A stretch of 36,315 bases of DNA, taken from an uncultured Clostridia bacterium (GTDB taxonomy: Bacteria > Bacillota > Clostridia > Christensenellales > UBA1242). Position numbers and translations under genes: made by a program. Positions 5,888 to 13,109 of the stretch are shown here, piece after piece; position 1 is the first letter of the stretch, and each line of letters starts with the position of its first letter. Under the pieces are notes generated by a model. It made no database searches. It was given only the letters and a program-made list of their open reading frames with translations, and was not told the DNA's origin. Location of the stretch: positions 1-36,315 of the forward strand of contig CAJOLY010000027.1 of NCBI GenBank assembly GCA_905235485.1, in the 5' to 3' direction.

Positions 5888-7843
5888 TTATGCAACAGCA
5901 GTTACTGTCCAAGTGCCATCACCATTATTATTAACAGTTCCTATGGTTGAGCCAGATTTAAATCCTTGAACAGAAGGTTCAAAATTGAATGTTCCAGCAG
6001 TAATTGTTAGAGTTGTTTTTGCTTTGCTTGAATATTGGTCTAATACAAAAGCACCACCGTCTGTGATTGAATATGTACCACCATTGATAGTTAAGTTTGC
6101 TATAATTGTTGAATATGATTGAAGATTACACTCAAATATATATTTTGCATTTACAGCAACATTACTTGATAGATTATATTCAGCGAAACTTGCAACTTTA
6201 AAAGCGGCTTTGTTATTATTTTGGACTGAAACAATACCACCAGAAATATTAATTGTTGCATGTTCGGTTGTAGAGGCGCCATTTTGAACATTTATAGCAT
6301 AATAATTATTAGCAATTAATTCACCGCCAGTCATGCTAAGTATTCCACCAGTATTTGTACTAAAATTGATAGCTGGAGAACTATTTTGAGAAGATTTAAC
6401 TATTCCGTCGATTAAATTTATATTTCCTTTATTTTGGATATCAATACCTTGTGTATAACCAATAATTGTTCCACCATAAACATTTAAAACTGATTCAGCA
6501 CCTGTAACTAAGATTCCACTTACACCATAAGCAACTCGCTCGCCAACAACTTTACCTGTTTTATTTTCACTATTATCATAAATGTTTAAAGTTGAGCTAC
6601 CTGATACTTGTATTGCACTTCCGCCCCTTAGATTAGCTGTAATTGTATAACCATTTAAATCAAGTGTTTTTATTCCACTACTAAATGTTAATACGGTATT
6701 TCTTTCGATATCTGCTAACAAAACAAGTGTTTGGCCGCTTTGCAAAGCATTTACAGCTTCATCAATAGTTACATATCCTATAGCTCCAATTCTTGCAACA
6801 CCAACCGGTAATACTTCGTTCGCAGCTTGTTCACTTGCTTCATCTATAGTTTTTTGTTTTTCAGAAGCAATTGCAGTTTCAAGTTTTACTTGAATTTCTT
6901 GTGGAACTGGAATGTTATCATCGCTAACATCTACATTTGCTGCAATGGCAACTATTGATTCTGTTGTTTTAACGCCTGAACTATTTGTTGTTTGAACTAA
7001 AAATTGTGTGACAGAACTATCAAAAGTAACAGCTGGTAATTCTGCATTATTTTCGACTGCAACGATTGCAGTATTTGCGGTTACGTGAATGCCACCTACT
7101 TCAACTTCTTCGCTATCGCCAACTACAACACGGCCTTGTGCAACTTTTACAAATGTTGATACACCGTTTTCATAATATGAAGTATCTGCTACTTTCTGAA
7201 TATCAACGACGTTTGCAACACCATAATGCCTTACTGTATCATTTTCAGCATTTATTACAAGTGTTCCACCGTTAGTACGAATAACTACTTCTTGACTTTC
7301 ACCATTATTAGTGTAAGTTATGGTTGACAATGTTGTTACATCACCAACATCAAGACCTTTGCTTGTTTCAAGACTTGTTGCAGTACACTTTCTTATATAT
7401 GTAGAATATATGTCTGACAAATCAGCACTGCTTGCAATATCTTTAATAACAAAGTATTGATATGGCTTAACTTCTTTTGCTTTTGGTGCTTCTGGAATAT
7501 ATGTTATATCTCCTGTTTCATCATCAAAATAGCAAAATACGTCATTTACGCTATCCCAAAGAATTTCGTTTTTGCCAGCTTTTGCATTTATTCTTTGAAC
7601 ATTGAAGCCATATTCATCTGTAGCAGCCAAAGCAGCTGCCATTGTTTCGTGTTTACCATTTTCACTTGCATCTATCGAAATTGCATTGTTAAGTTCTCTA
7701 ACCAGTGCGCCATCGGCAGCAATATTAGCTTTTTTGATAAGTCCGCCAAATGTTGGAATAAGAACTGCAGATAAAATTGCAATAACTGCAATAACAATCA
7801 CAAGTTCAACAATAGTAAAACCTTTCTTAAGTTTTTTATTCAT
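5888..7843 (-). CDS. Giant type IV prepilin with C-terminal beta-helix domain
   Basis: A 651-residue prepilin. Residues 1-8 (MNKKLKKG) are a class III leader, cut by PilD before FTIVE with Glu5 present, followed by the hydrophobic stalk helix to about residue 32. Residues 35-115 are a pilin-like head start. From about 350 to the end the protein is built of short repeated turns rich in N, G, S and I (DLNGYTITA, NVYGGTI, TINGGTY), the pattern of a right-handed parallel beta-helix as in pectate lyases and adhesins. The stalk is almost identical to that of the major pilin at 24625, so the same pilus machine probably assembles it, perhaps as a tip adhesin. SD AGGAGG precedes the ATG. It lies about 17 kb from the pil operon, with its own promoter. 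Confidence 0.85.
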   Translation of the reverse strand: MNKKLKKGFTIVELVIVIAVIAILSAVLIPTFGGLIKKANIAADGALVRELNNAISIDASENGKHETMAAALAATDEYGFNVQRINAKAGKNEILWDSVNDVFCYFDDETGDITYIPEAPKAKEVKPYQYFVIKDIASSADLSDIYSTYIRKCTATSLETSKGLDVGDVTTLSTITYTNNGESQEVVIRTNGGTLVINAENDTVRHYGVANVVDIQKVADTSYYENGVSTFVKVAQGRVVVGDSEEVEVGGIHVTANTAIVAVENNAELPAVTFDSSVTQFLVQTTNSSGVKTTESIVAIAANVDVSDDNIPVPQEIQVKLETAIASEKQKTIDEASEQAANEVLPVGVARIGAIGYVTIDEAVNALQSGQTLVLLADIERNTVLTFSSGIKTLDLNGYTITANLRGGSAIQVSGSSTLNIYDNSENKTGKVVGERVAYGVSGILVTGAESVLNVYGGTIIGYTQGIDIQNKGNINLIDGIVKSSQNSSPAINFSTNTGGILSMTGGELIANNYYAINVQNGASTTEHATINISGGIVSVQNNNKAAFKVASFAEYNLSSNVAVNAKYIFECNLQSYSTIIANLTINGGTYSITDGGAFVLDQYSSKAKTTLTITAGTFNFEPSVQGFKSGSTIGTVNNNGDGTWTVTAVA

Positions 7844-7894
7844 TTTTTTCCTCCTGAATATATGAGTATATTTATATTTAATTATACTAAAAAT

Positions 7895-7923
7895 ATAGTA
7901 TCACTTATATTATATAATGTCAA
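7895..7923 (-). promoter_or_regulatory. Promoter of the giant pilin
   Basis: TTGACA (7923-7918), 17-bp spacer, TACTAT (7900-7895) preceded by TGA, an extended -10. ATACTA/TAGTAT arms overlap the start region. The leader is about 45 nt. Confidence 0.7.
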
Positions 7924-7980
7924 CAAAAAGTTATATGGTAAATGCTATGTTTCACGTATAGTTCTATTAATTATTATTAT

Positions 7981-8098
7981 AAAAATAATAAAAAAATATA
8001 CCAACGCATAAGGCTTTTCGTACAGCTCCCTAGTGGTTGCGGAGATAAAACTTTCTCTCCAGAAGACTGTTATATCAGCTTCACTTGATATAATTCAA
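7981..8098. other. Gene-free stretch with small hairpins
   Basis: Between the giant pilin promoter and the 8188 gene no ORF is supported. Less AT-rich than its flanks, it holds GGAGA...TCTCC (8040-8058 area) and TTATATCA/TGATATAA (8070-8094 area) hairpins. I cannot match it to a known RNA. Confidence 0.3.
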
Positions 8099-8134
8099 CA
8101 AAAAATCCTCACAACAACTAGGTTATTATGAGGA
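8099..8134 (-). terminator. Terminator of the DUF308-like gene
   Basis: On the minus strand TCCTCATAATAAC pairs fully (three G-U) with GTTGTTGTGAGGA around a CTA loop, then six T. Confidence 0.9.
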
Positions 8135-8187
8135 CCGAATGGTTGACTTTTGGAAGAACTATAATATTTTAAAAAACCAAAATGTTA

Positions 8188-8742
8188 TTATTCTTCTGCT
8201 TTTTCAACTTTTTTGCATTCATGTTTAAATACAAATTGAGCAACACATACATAAATTCCGTCAAGGATTAGTGCAATGCCAATCAAAAGTAAGAAATTTA
8301 TACTATCGACAAATCTCCACAGTAGAACATACATAACTGCAAGAACAAGTTGGATAATGGCCAAAATTAGTGGTTGCCACCAAGCTTTGCAACCCTTCTT
8401 TTTAAGTTGCATAGTTTCGGCAAGTGCAAGACCGCCAGCTACTGCAAGGAAAAGTGGATAGAAGTAGAGTATAAATTCATAAAATTCAAAAAGTACCATA
8501 TACAAGCCTGCAAACAATAACATAATGCCTAGAATAAGTGAATTGTTTTTGTGTAATTCTTTCATATTCACAAAATAGTGAACTATCATATAAGCGCCAA
8601 TAACTGCAAATGCCCAAACAATTAGTTTAAGCCAAACATCACTTGCAAAACTTTCAGAAATCATAAATAACACTCCAGCAACTACCATAGCGACTGCCAA
8701 AAGCAAATTTTTTACCATTTCCATTACTTTAACACGATTCAT
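8188..8742 (-). CDS. Multi-pass membrane protein, DUF308/HdeD-like
   Basis: A 184-residue protein with about six hydrophobic segments in three paired hairpins (about residues 10-28, 36-55, 68-85, 88-107, 122-140, 148-168) and short charged loops, the layout of the DUF308/HdeD family. The tail is charged and cytoplasmic (HECKKVEKAEE). HdeD-like proteins are linked to acid or general stress in enterobacteria; in Firmicutes the role is unknown. SD AAAGGAGGT precedes the ATG. It is a single gene with its own promoter (8790-8818) and terminator (8099-8134). Confidence 0.7.
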   Translation of the reverse strand: MNRVKVMEMVKNLLLAVAMVVAGVLFMISESFASDVWLKLIVWAFAVIGAYMIVHYFVNMKELHKNNSLILGIMLLFAGLYMVLFEFYEFILYFYPLFLAVAGGLALAETMQLKKKGCKAWWQPLILAIIQLVLAVMYVLLWRFVDSINFLLLIGIALILDGIYVCVAQFVFKHECKKVEKAEE

Positions 8743-8789
8743 AATTTTACCTCCTTTAAATATTTAATGTTCACACATCCATTGTTAAT

Positions 8790-8818
8790 ATTATATCAAT
8801 AAATTTTTTAATTTGCAA
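8790..8818 (-). promoter_or_regulatory. Promoter of the DUF308-like gene
   Basis: TTGCAA (8818-8813), 17-bp spacer, TATAAT (8795-8790) on the minus strand. Confidence 0.75.
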
Positions 8819-8850
8819 ACAAAAAATATTTTTTTTTAAATATTATTTAA

Positions 8851-9220
8851 AACTACTCTCCCAGACTGGTTTATGTCACTTTGTGCCATATAGCCCCAAA
8901 AACTCTCTTTCATATCTTCAAAAAAATAGCATGCTTTGCCGAAATTTTTTCGAAAAAAGAAAAGCAGGCCACAAATGGCTTTTGCTTTTTGAAAAACAAA
9001 AAGCAAAGCCCAAATGCCTTGCTGAAAAAAGGATATCTTTCGAACTACTCTCCCAAACTGGTTATATGTCACTTTGTGCCATATAGCCCCAAAGGCTTTC
9101 TTTCACAACTCCAAAAAATAGCAGGCTCTGCCGAAATTTTTTGGAAAGGAGAAAAGCAGGACGTAAACGGCTTTTGCTTTTTGAAAAACAAAAAGCAAAG
9201 CCCAAAGGCCTTGCTTTTCG
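8851..9220. repeat. Tandem duplication of a ~180-190-bp unit behind tRNA-fMet
   Basis: Copy 1 (8851-9042) and copy 2 (9043-9220) both run from AACTACTCTCCCA through GCCATATAGCCCCAAA and GAAATTTTTT to GCAAAGCCCAAA, with scattered differences and an extra ~14 bases at the end of copy 1. The ORFs listed here occur in several frames on both strands, have no SD, and arise from the repeat itself; I do not call genes. Copy 2 includes the tRNA terminator. Confidence 0.85.
9183..9218 (-). terminator. Terminator of tRNA-fMet
   Basis: On the minus strand AAAAGCAAGGCC pairs with GGCTTTGCTTTT (one G-U), followed by TGTTTTTC. It starts five bases behind the tRNA CCA end. Confidence 0.8.
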
Positions 9221-9222
9221 AT

Positions 9223-9299
9223 TGGTTGCGGGGACGGGATTCGAACCACGTGACCTTTGGGTTATGAGCCCAACGAGCTGCCAGCTGCTCCACCCCGCG
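9223..9299 (-). tRNA. Initiator tRNA-fMet (CAT)
   Basis: A 77-nt cloverleaf on the minus strand starting CGCGGGGTGGAGCAG with encoded CCA. The three G-C pairs in the anticodon stem (GGGCTCATAACCC) and the unpaired C1-A72 end identify the initiator rather than the elongator species. It has its own consensus promoter and terminator. Confidence 0.95.
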
Positions 9300-9329
9300 A
9301 TATATCTTGAAATTATATCAAGCAATGGA

Positions 9330-9358
9330 ATTATAGCACCATAAAAAACGTTTGTCAA
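9330..9358 (-). promoter_or_regulatory. Consensus promoter of tRNA-fMet
   Basis: TTGACA (9358-9353), 17-bp spacer, TATAAT (9335-9330): a perfect sigma-A match about 30 bases before the tRNA. Confidence 0.9.
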
Positions 9359-9515
9359 TAAATATTATCAAATTTATAATTCTTATTTTGATGCATCACA
9401 ACACATAATATATTATTTACAAGAAATAAAATTATTACTTATAAACAACTATTATTTCATTTTTGAATATAATATCTGGTTAAAATAAAAAATAAAAAAA
9501 ATTTATAAATAATTA

Positions 9516-9544
9516 TTGACATTGATTTAAGATTATATTATAAT
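9516..9544 (+). promoter_or_regulatory. Consensus promoter of the tRNA-Met/Glu operon
   Basis: TTGACA (9516-9521), 17-bp spacer, TATAAT (9539-9544), 12 bases before tRNA-Met. Confidence 0.9.
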
Positions 9545-9556
9545 ATGTCAGTAAAT

Positions 9557-9633
9557 GGCGGTGTAGCTTAGTTGGTTATAGCGTTCGGCTCATACCCGGG
9601 AGGTCGGTGGTTCGAGCCCACCCACCGCTACCA
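9557..9633 (+). tRNA. Elongator tRNA-Met (CAT)
   Basis: A 77-nt cloverleaf, GGCGGTGTAGC...CCGCTACCA, with anticodon loop CTCATAC and encoded CCA. It closely resembles the Bacillus elongator tRNA-Met. A CAT anticodon could also be tRNA-Ile2 read through lysidine, but the acceptor and D-arm sequences favour Met. Confidence 0.9.
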
Positions 9634-9652
9634 TTTCAAAAAAATTACATAT

Positions 9653-9727
9653 GGTCCCATCGTCAAGCGGTTAAGACACCACCCTTTCAAGGTGGTTTCA
9701 GCGGTTCGAATCCGCTTGGGACTACCA
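9653..9727 (+). tRNA. tRNA-Glu (TTC)
   Basis: A 75-nt cloverleaf with anticodon loop CTTTCAA and encoded CCA. The acceptor stem GGTCCCA/TGGGACT begins with a G-U pair. Cotranscribed with tRNA-Met 19 bases upstream. The gltX synthetase lies in the same window at 29838-31331. Confidence 0.92.
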
Positions 9728-9733
9728 AACCGG

Positions 9734-9767
9734 ACCAGTTCGAACACCTTTTCGGACTGGTTTTTTA
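9734..9767 (+). terminator. Terminator of the tRNA operon
   Basis: CCAGTTCG (9735-9742) pairs with CGGACTGG (9753-9760, one G-U), followed by TTTTTT. Its T-run abuts the next promoter. Confidence 0.85.
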
Positions 9768-9796
9768 TTGACAAAATGATGCTTATTTTATATAAT
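9768..9796 (+). promoter_or_regulatory. Consensus promoter of the 9820 gene
   Basis: TTGACA (9768-9773), 17-bp spacer, TATAAT (9791-9796). Confidence 0.85.
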
Positions 9797-9819
9797 ACAA
9801 ACAACATTGGAGAAATGAA

Positions 9820-10335
9820 ATGTCATTTTATCATGGAAGTAAAAATCCTAATATTATTGAATTAACAACCAATCACAGTAAAGATGGCTTTGTGTATGCA
9901 ACATCAAACAGATTGGTCGCTTTGACATATGCTGCTCGTAGTTTTCCTAATTTATTCTCATCTGAAAATGGAAAAGAAGTTTTTAATGAAATAAAACCAA
10001 ATCTTTTTAGAAAAATGGTAGAAGGTAAATCCGGATTTATTTATACTTTGGAAGATAAAGAATTTGAACCTGTTCCACAAAGTTATAAATGTGGACATAT
10101 AGATTGTTTTAGAACAAAAACAAATGTGAAAGTATTAAAAAAAGAATTTATTGAAGACTTTTATAATGAATTTAAAAAATATGTGGATAGTGGTGAATTT
10201 ATTCTTAAATCTTATGAAAGTATTGATAGTGATAAAAGAGAAAAAATGTGTCAAAACATTTCAAATGTTGCCAAAACTTTGACTGCTGATGAAATTAACG
10301 ATAAAAATAATTTTTGGTATTTATTTATTGATTAA
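9820..10335 (+). CDS. Hypothetical protein, possible ADP-ribosyltransferase-like fold
   Basis: A 171-residue soluble protein with its own perfect promoter, an SD (GGAG, 7 nt from the ATG) and a terminator, so it looks functional. The N-terminus (MSFYHGSKN, then GFVYATSNRLVALTYAA) resembles the start of small ADP-ribosyltransferase-like proteins, where a YHG-type motif and a later Y/S strand bind NAD. The C-terminal half is helical and charged. There is no clear partner such as an antitoxin or macrodomain next to it. The family suggestion rests on motif recall only; treat as unknown. Confidence 0.65.
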   Translation: MSFYHGSKNPNIIELTTNHSKDGFVYATSNRLVALTYAARSFPNLFSSENGKEVFNEIKPNLFRKMVEGKSGFIYTLEDKEFEPVPQSYKCGHIDCFRTKTNVKVLKKEFIEDFYNEFKKYVDSGEFILKSYESIDSDKREKMCQNISNVAKTLTADEINDKNNFWYLFID

Positions 10336-10395
10336 AATAAACAAAATTTACTTTGAATTGTTCGACATGGATTTTGACCGTTCTACCACCAAAAG

Positions 10396-10423
10396 TCTAA
10401 ATCATATCGATTTAGATTTTTTT
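10396..10423 (+). terminator. Terminator of the 9820 gene
   Basis: TCTAAATC/GATTTAGA stem (10396-10403/10409-10416) followed by seven T. Confidence 0.85.
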
Positions 10424-10442
10424 ATTTCTCTGCCTTATTACA

Positions 10443-10473
10443 CAAAAAACCCAACAGGGTAATCTGCTGGGTT
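10443..10473 (-). terminator. Terminator of the lipoprotein gene
   Basis: On the minus strand AACCCAGCAG pairs with CTGTTGGGTT (one G-U), followed by TTTT. It lies 40 bases behind the stop at 10514. Confidence 0.85.
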
Positions 10474-10513
10474 AATATTCTTATGTTATTTCCAATTTAT
10501 GCAAAGCATTTTT

Positions 10514-10843
10514 TTATGCTGGCATTTTTTCCAATGCAAACACAAGTGTTCCTTGTGGTCCCATTGCATAAGTAAGGTTAACTGTGATAACAATTCTGCC
10601 ATCATCCCACACTGCTGAATAACTGTTTATTGTATCAGCTGTTGCGGTGTAAATAAGTTTTCCGTTTCTGATTTCCCAAAGTCCTTCTTGAGTGCTTCCA
10701 CTGTTAAGAACTTTTCCATCTGCTGTTATTGTGAAGTTTGTGTAATACACCATACTAAAGATGTCATATTTTTCTCTGTCTGTTGCATTACCGGTTTCAT
10801 TATTAACTCTACTTTCACTGTATTCATAGGAAGCTCTGTTCAC
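10514..10843 (-). CDS. C-terminal half of a frameshifted lipoprotein
   Basis: A 109-residue ORF that would start with GTG in a GTGA overlap with the upstream ORF. The protein-like reading continues upstream of this GTG in the same frame for about 16 codons, back to the CCC at 10883-10885. Its end (WEIRNGKLIYT...YSAVWDDGRIVI) parallels the end of the upstream ORF (WKIQNGEFIYT...YSAKWKNNKLVL), so both halves carry the same beta-rich repeat. Without a signal peptide it cannot reach the cell surface by itself. Probably the second domain of one lipoprotein broken by a single-base deletion; a coupled separate gene is less likely. Confidence 0.6.
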   Translation of the reverse strand: MNRASYEYSESRVNNETGNATDREKYDIFSMVYYTNFTITADGKVLNSGSTQEGLWEIRNGKLIYTATADTINSYSAVWDDGRIVITVNLTYAMGPQGTLVFALEKMPA

Positions 10844-11361
10844 TGCATAAGCAGTTGTGTATTGAGTGTTATCTGCATTTGTGGGTCATGCTCTCTAACA
10901 GTTCTTGTCAAAACAAGTTTGTTATTTTTCCATTTTGCAGAATATTGATCATAATCCAATCCTGGCAATGATGTGTAAATAAATTCGCCATTTTGAATCT
11001 TCCAAGTTGCCAGCCAAAAATCTGGTGAATTATCAAAAAGATCATAGATTGTTCCGTCTCTTCTAAATTCGGTTACCACATCAAAAAGACCACCGACAAC
11101 ATAATAATCGTTGTCTGCTTCCTTTGTTGTTGCTGTGCCAGCTTCCACTCTAGCTGCCATTTCTTCATATTGCTTTTTTGTGTAGTCACATGATTGATAG
11201 CCTGTTGTGTTCGCAACATTTGCTGTATAAGTTACACGAGTGATTTGATAAGCTCCAACAACATTTTCTTCTGTCATTGGCAATTTTCCGCAAGCTGTAA
11301 GCCCAAGCACCATGCAAAGCAGCAAGCAAATTGCCAAAGTTGATCTAAATAGTTTTTTCAT
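10840..11361 (-). CDS. Lipoprotein, N-terminal half (frameshifted)
   Basis: A 173-residue ORF with a lipoprotein signal: KK at residues 2-3, a hydrophobic stretch, and lipobox LTAC with Cys24, so it would be lipid-anchored on the outer face of the membrane. The body contains one beta-rich domain ending WKIQNGEFIYT. The last 15 or so residues after REHD look out of frame: adding one base in the CCC at 10883-10885 joins the reading to the downstream ORF, giving one protein of about 285 residues with two similar domains. SD AAGGAGGA and a good promoter are present. Ligand unknown. Confidence 0.75.
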   Translation of the reverse strand: MKKLFRSTLAICLLLCMVLGLTACGKLPMTEENVVGAYQITRVTYTANVANTTGYQSCDYTKKQYEEMAARVEAGTATTKEADNDYYVVGGLFDVVTEFRRDGTIYDLFDNSPDFWLATWKIQNGEFIYTSLPGLDYDQYSAKWKNNKLVLTRTVREHDPQMQITLNTQLLMQ

Positions 11362-11385
11362 AAATCCTCCTTATAAATCAATTTT

Positions 11386-11414
11386 AGTATAGTAAAATTT
11401 TAAATTTCTGTCAA
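11386..11414 (-). promoter_or_regulatory. Promoter of the lipoprotein gene
   Basis: TTGACA (11414-11409), 17-bp spacer, TATACT (11391-11386). Confidence 0.8.
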
Positions 11415-11443
11415 CAAAATTTATATCCATCATAGGAATGTAA

Positions 11444-11722
11444 GTGATTACCGTTTTTGATTATTATTTACAAATAACTTGTGGTGACTTTAGTCCTTTA
11501 TTTATAGTTGGCTTAATATTGTGGATTGGAGCGAATAATGAAATTAAAAGATTATTAGGTGAAAAACATAATATTTATTTATTTGATGCCTCATCAAAAA
11601 ATAACGATATAAATGAAAAACAAGAAGAAATTACAGATATTTCAAACTCAGATGAAGGTCAAAATGATAATTTAAATGATGATATTATAGAAAATACAGA
11701 TGATGATTCTATAAATAATTAA
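11444..11722 (+). CDS. Small membrane protein with acidic tail
   Basis: A 92-residue ORF starting at GTG directly after an in-frame TAA, with an AGGAA SD about 7 nt upstream. It has one hydrophobic segment (SPLFIVGLILWIGA, about residues 18-32), a short basic stretch and a long acidic, disordered tail rich in D, E, N and S. It lies between a divergent lipoprotein promoter and a strong shared terminator. Family not recognised; no clear promoter was seen, so confidence is moderate. Confidence 0.55.
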   Translation: MITVFDYYLQITCGDFSPLFIVGLILWIGANNEIKRLLGEKHNIYLFDASSKNNDINEKQEEITDISNSDEGQNDNLNDDIIENTDDDSINN

Positions 11723-11734
11723 ATTATACATATT

Positions 11735-11792
11735 AAAAAATCCTATTGAAGTAAATCAAAATATTTACTTTATATCAATAGGATTTTTTTTA
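11735..11792. terminator. Bidirectional terminator between convergent genes
   Basis: A 15-bp stem AAAAAATCCTATTGA/TCAATAGGATTTTTT (11735-11749/11775-11789) with an inner AGTAAAT/ATTTACT stem. It serves both the 11444 gene and serS. Confidence 0.9.
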
Positions 11793-11821
11793 ACAAAAAG
11801 ATTATTATATTTTATTATTTA

Positions 11822-13105
11822 TTATTTCACTGGCTCAACTTTTTCTTTGCCACCCATATACATTCTAAGTGGTTCTGGAATGATTACACTGCCATCTGGT
11901 TGAAGATTGTTTTCCAACAGTGCAATTAGGGCTCTTGTTGAAGCGAGCACTGTGTTGTTGAGAGTGTGAGCAAAATAGTTGCCATTTTCACCTTTGATTC
12001 TTATGCCAAGTCTACGAGCTTGTGCATCCCCTAGGGTTGAACAAGAACAAACTTCAAAATATTTTTTTTGTCTTGGGCTCCATGCTTCAATATCACAACT
12101 TTTAACTTTGAGATCAGCTAGGTCCCCTGTGCAACACTCAAGAGTTCTGACAGGAATATTCAAACTACGGAAAAGTTCCACTGAAAAACTCCACATTTTG
12201 TTATACCACGCCATACTATCTTCTGGTTTACAGATGACAATCATCTCTTGCTTTTCAAATTGATGAACACGATATATTCCTCTCTCAATTCCGTGAGCTC
12301 CAACTTCCTTTCTAAAGCAAGGGCTATATGATGTCATTGTGATTGGAAGTGATTTTTCATTTATAATTTGGTCCTTAAATTTTCCAATCATACTGTGTTC
12401 ACTTGTTCCGATGAGATAAAGATCTTCACCTTCAATTTTGTACATCATTGCATCCATTTCAGCAAAACTCATAACACCATTAACTACATCACCACGAATC
12501 ATAAATGGTGGAATGCAGTATGTGAAACCTTTGTTTATCATAAAGTCACGGGCATAACTTATCATTGCAGAAACAAGCCTTGCGCCATCACCCATCAGAT
12601 AGTAGAAACCATTTCCACTTGTTCTTCCAGCGCTTTCTTTGTCAAGAGCACAAAAGCTATCCAAAATGTCAGCGTGATAAGGGATTTCATATTCTGGCAC
12701 TTTTGGTTCGCCAAATCTTTCAATTTCAACATTTTCACTGTCATCTTTTCCAACAGGAACAGACTTGTCGACAATGTTTGGAATTGTCATCATATCTTTT
12801 TTGATTTGAGCATCTATTTCAGCCTGCTCTTTTTCAATTTGTTCAAGGCGCGCTTTGTTTTCAGCAACTTGTGCTTTTATCTTTTCAGCTTCATCTTTTT
12901 TACCCTCTTTCATAAGAGTACCAATCTCACTTGAAAGAGTGTTTCTTGAAGCTCTAAGATTGTCACCTTCGTTTTTAAGTTCTCTATTTTTTTTGTCAAG
13001 TTCAAAAACCTCGTCTACAAGTGAGAGTTTTTGGTCTTGAAATTTTTTTCTAATATTTTCCTTGACAAGTTCTGGATTTGTCCTAATCAAATTTATATCT
13101 ATCAT
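11822..13105 (-). CDS. serS: Serine--tRNA ligase
   Basis: A 427-residue class II synthetase that charges tRNA-Ser (and tRNA-Sec where present). Residues 1-105 form the long antiparallel coiled-coil arm that holds the tRNA extra arm. The catalytic core shows the TSEH motif, motif 2 (FRKEVGAHG, then RVHQFEKQE) and motif 3 (NNTVLASTRALIALLE). Length is normal. It begins four bases behind the ileS stop with an SD (AAAGGAA) inside the end of ileS, so ileS-serS is one operon ending at the terminator at 11735-11792. Confidence 0.97.
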   Translation of the reverse strand: MIDINLIRTNPELVKENIRKKFQDQKLSLVDEVFELDKKNRELKNEGDNLRASRNTLSSEIGTLMKEGKKDEAEKIKAQVAENKARLEQIEKEQAEIDAQIKKDMMTIPNIVDKSVPVGKDDSENVEIERFGEPKVPEYEIPYHADILDSFCALDKESAGRTSGNGFYYLMGDGARLVSAMISYARDFMINKGFTYCIPPFMIRGDVVNGVMSFAEMDAMMYKIEGEDLYLIGTSEHSMIGKFKDQIINEKSLPITMTSYSPCFRKEVGAHGIERGIYRVHQFEKQEMIVICKPEDSMAWYNKMWSFSVELFRSLNIPVRTLECCTGDLADLKVKSCDIEAWSPRQKKYFEVCSCSTLGDAQARRLGIRIKGENGNYFAHTLNNTVLASTRALIALLENNLQPDGSVIIPEPLRMYMGGKEKVEPVK

Positions 13106-13109
13106 ATTT

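Noticed and set aside
7457-7865. Plus ORFs opposite the giant prepilin
   Set aside because: Antisense shadows of a well-supported gene, without promoter or SD.
8836-9358. Six overlapping ORFs on both strands (8836-9072, 8881-9267, 8883-9086, 9062-9358, 9069-9293, 9141-9344)
   Set aside because: They are produced by the tandem repeat and the tRNA-fMet gene itself; none has an SD.
9572-9865. 97-codon plus ORF across tRNA-Met and tRNA-Glu
   Set aside because: It is the translation of two tRNA genes and a terminator.
12368-12934. 188-codon plus ORF opposite serS
   Set aside because: Antisense shadow; serS is complete with all class II motifs.
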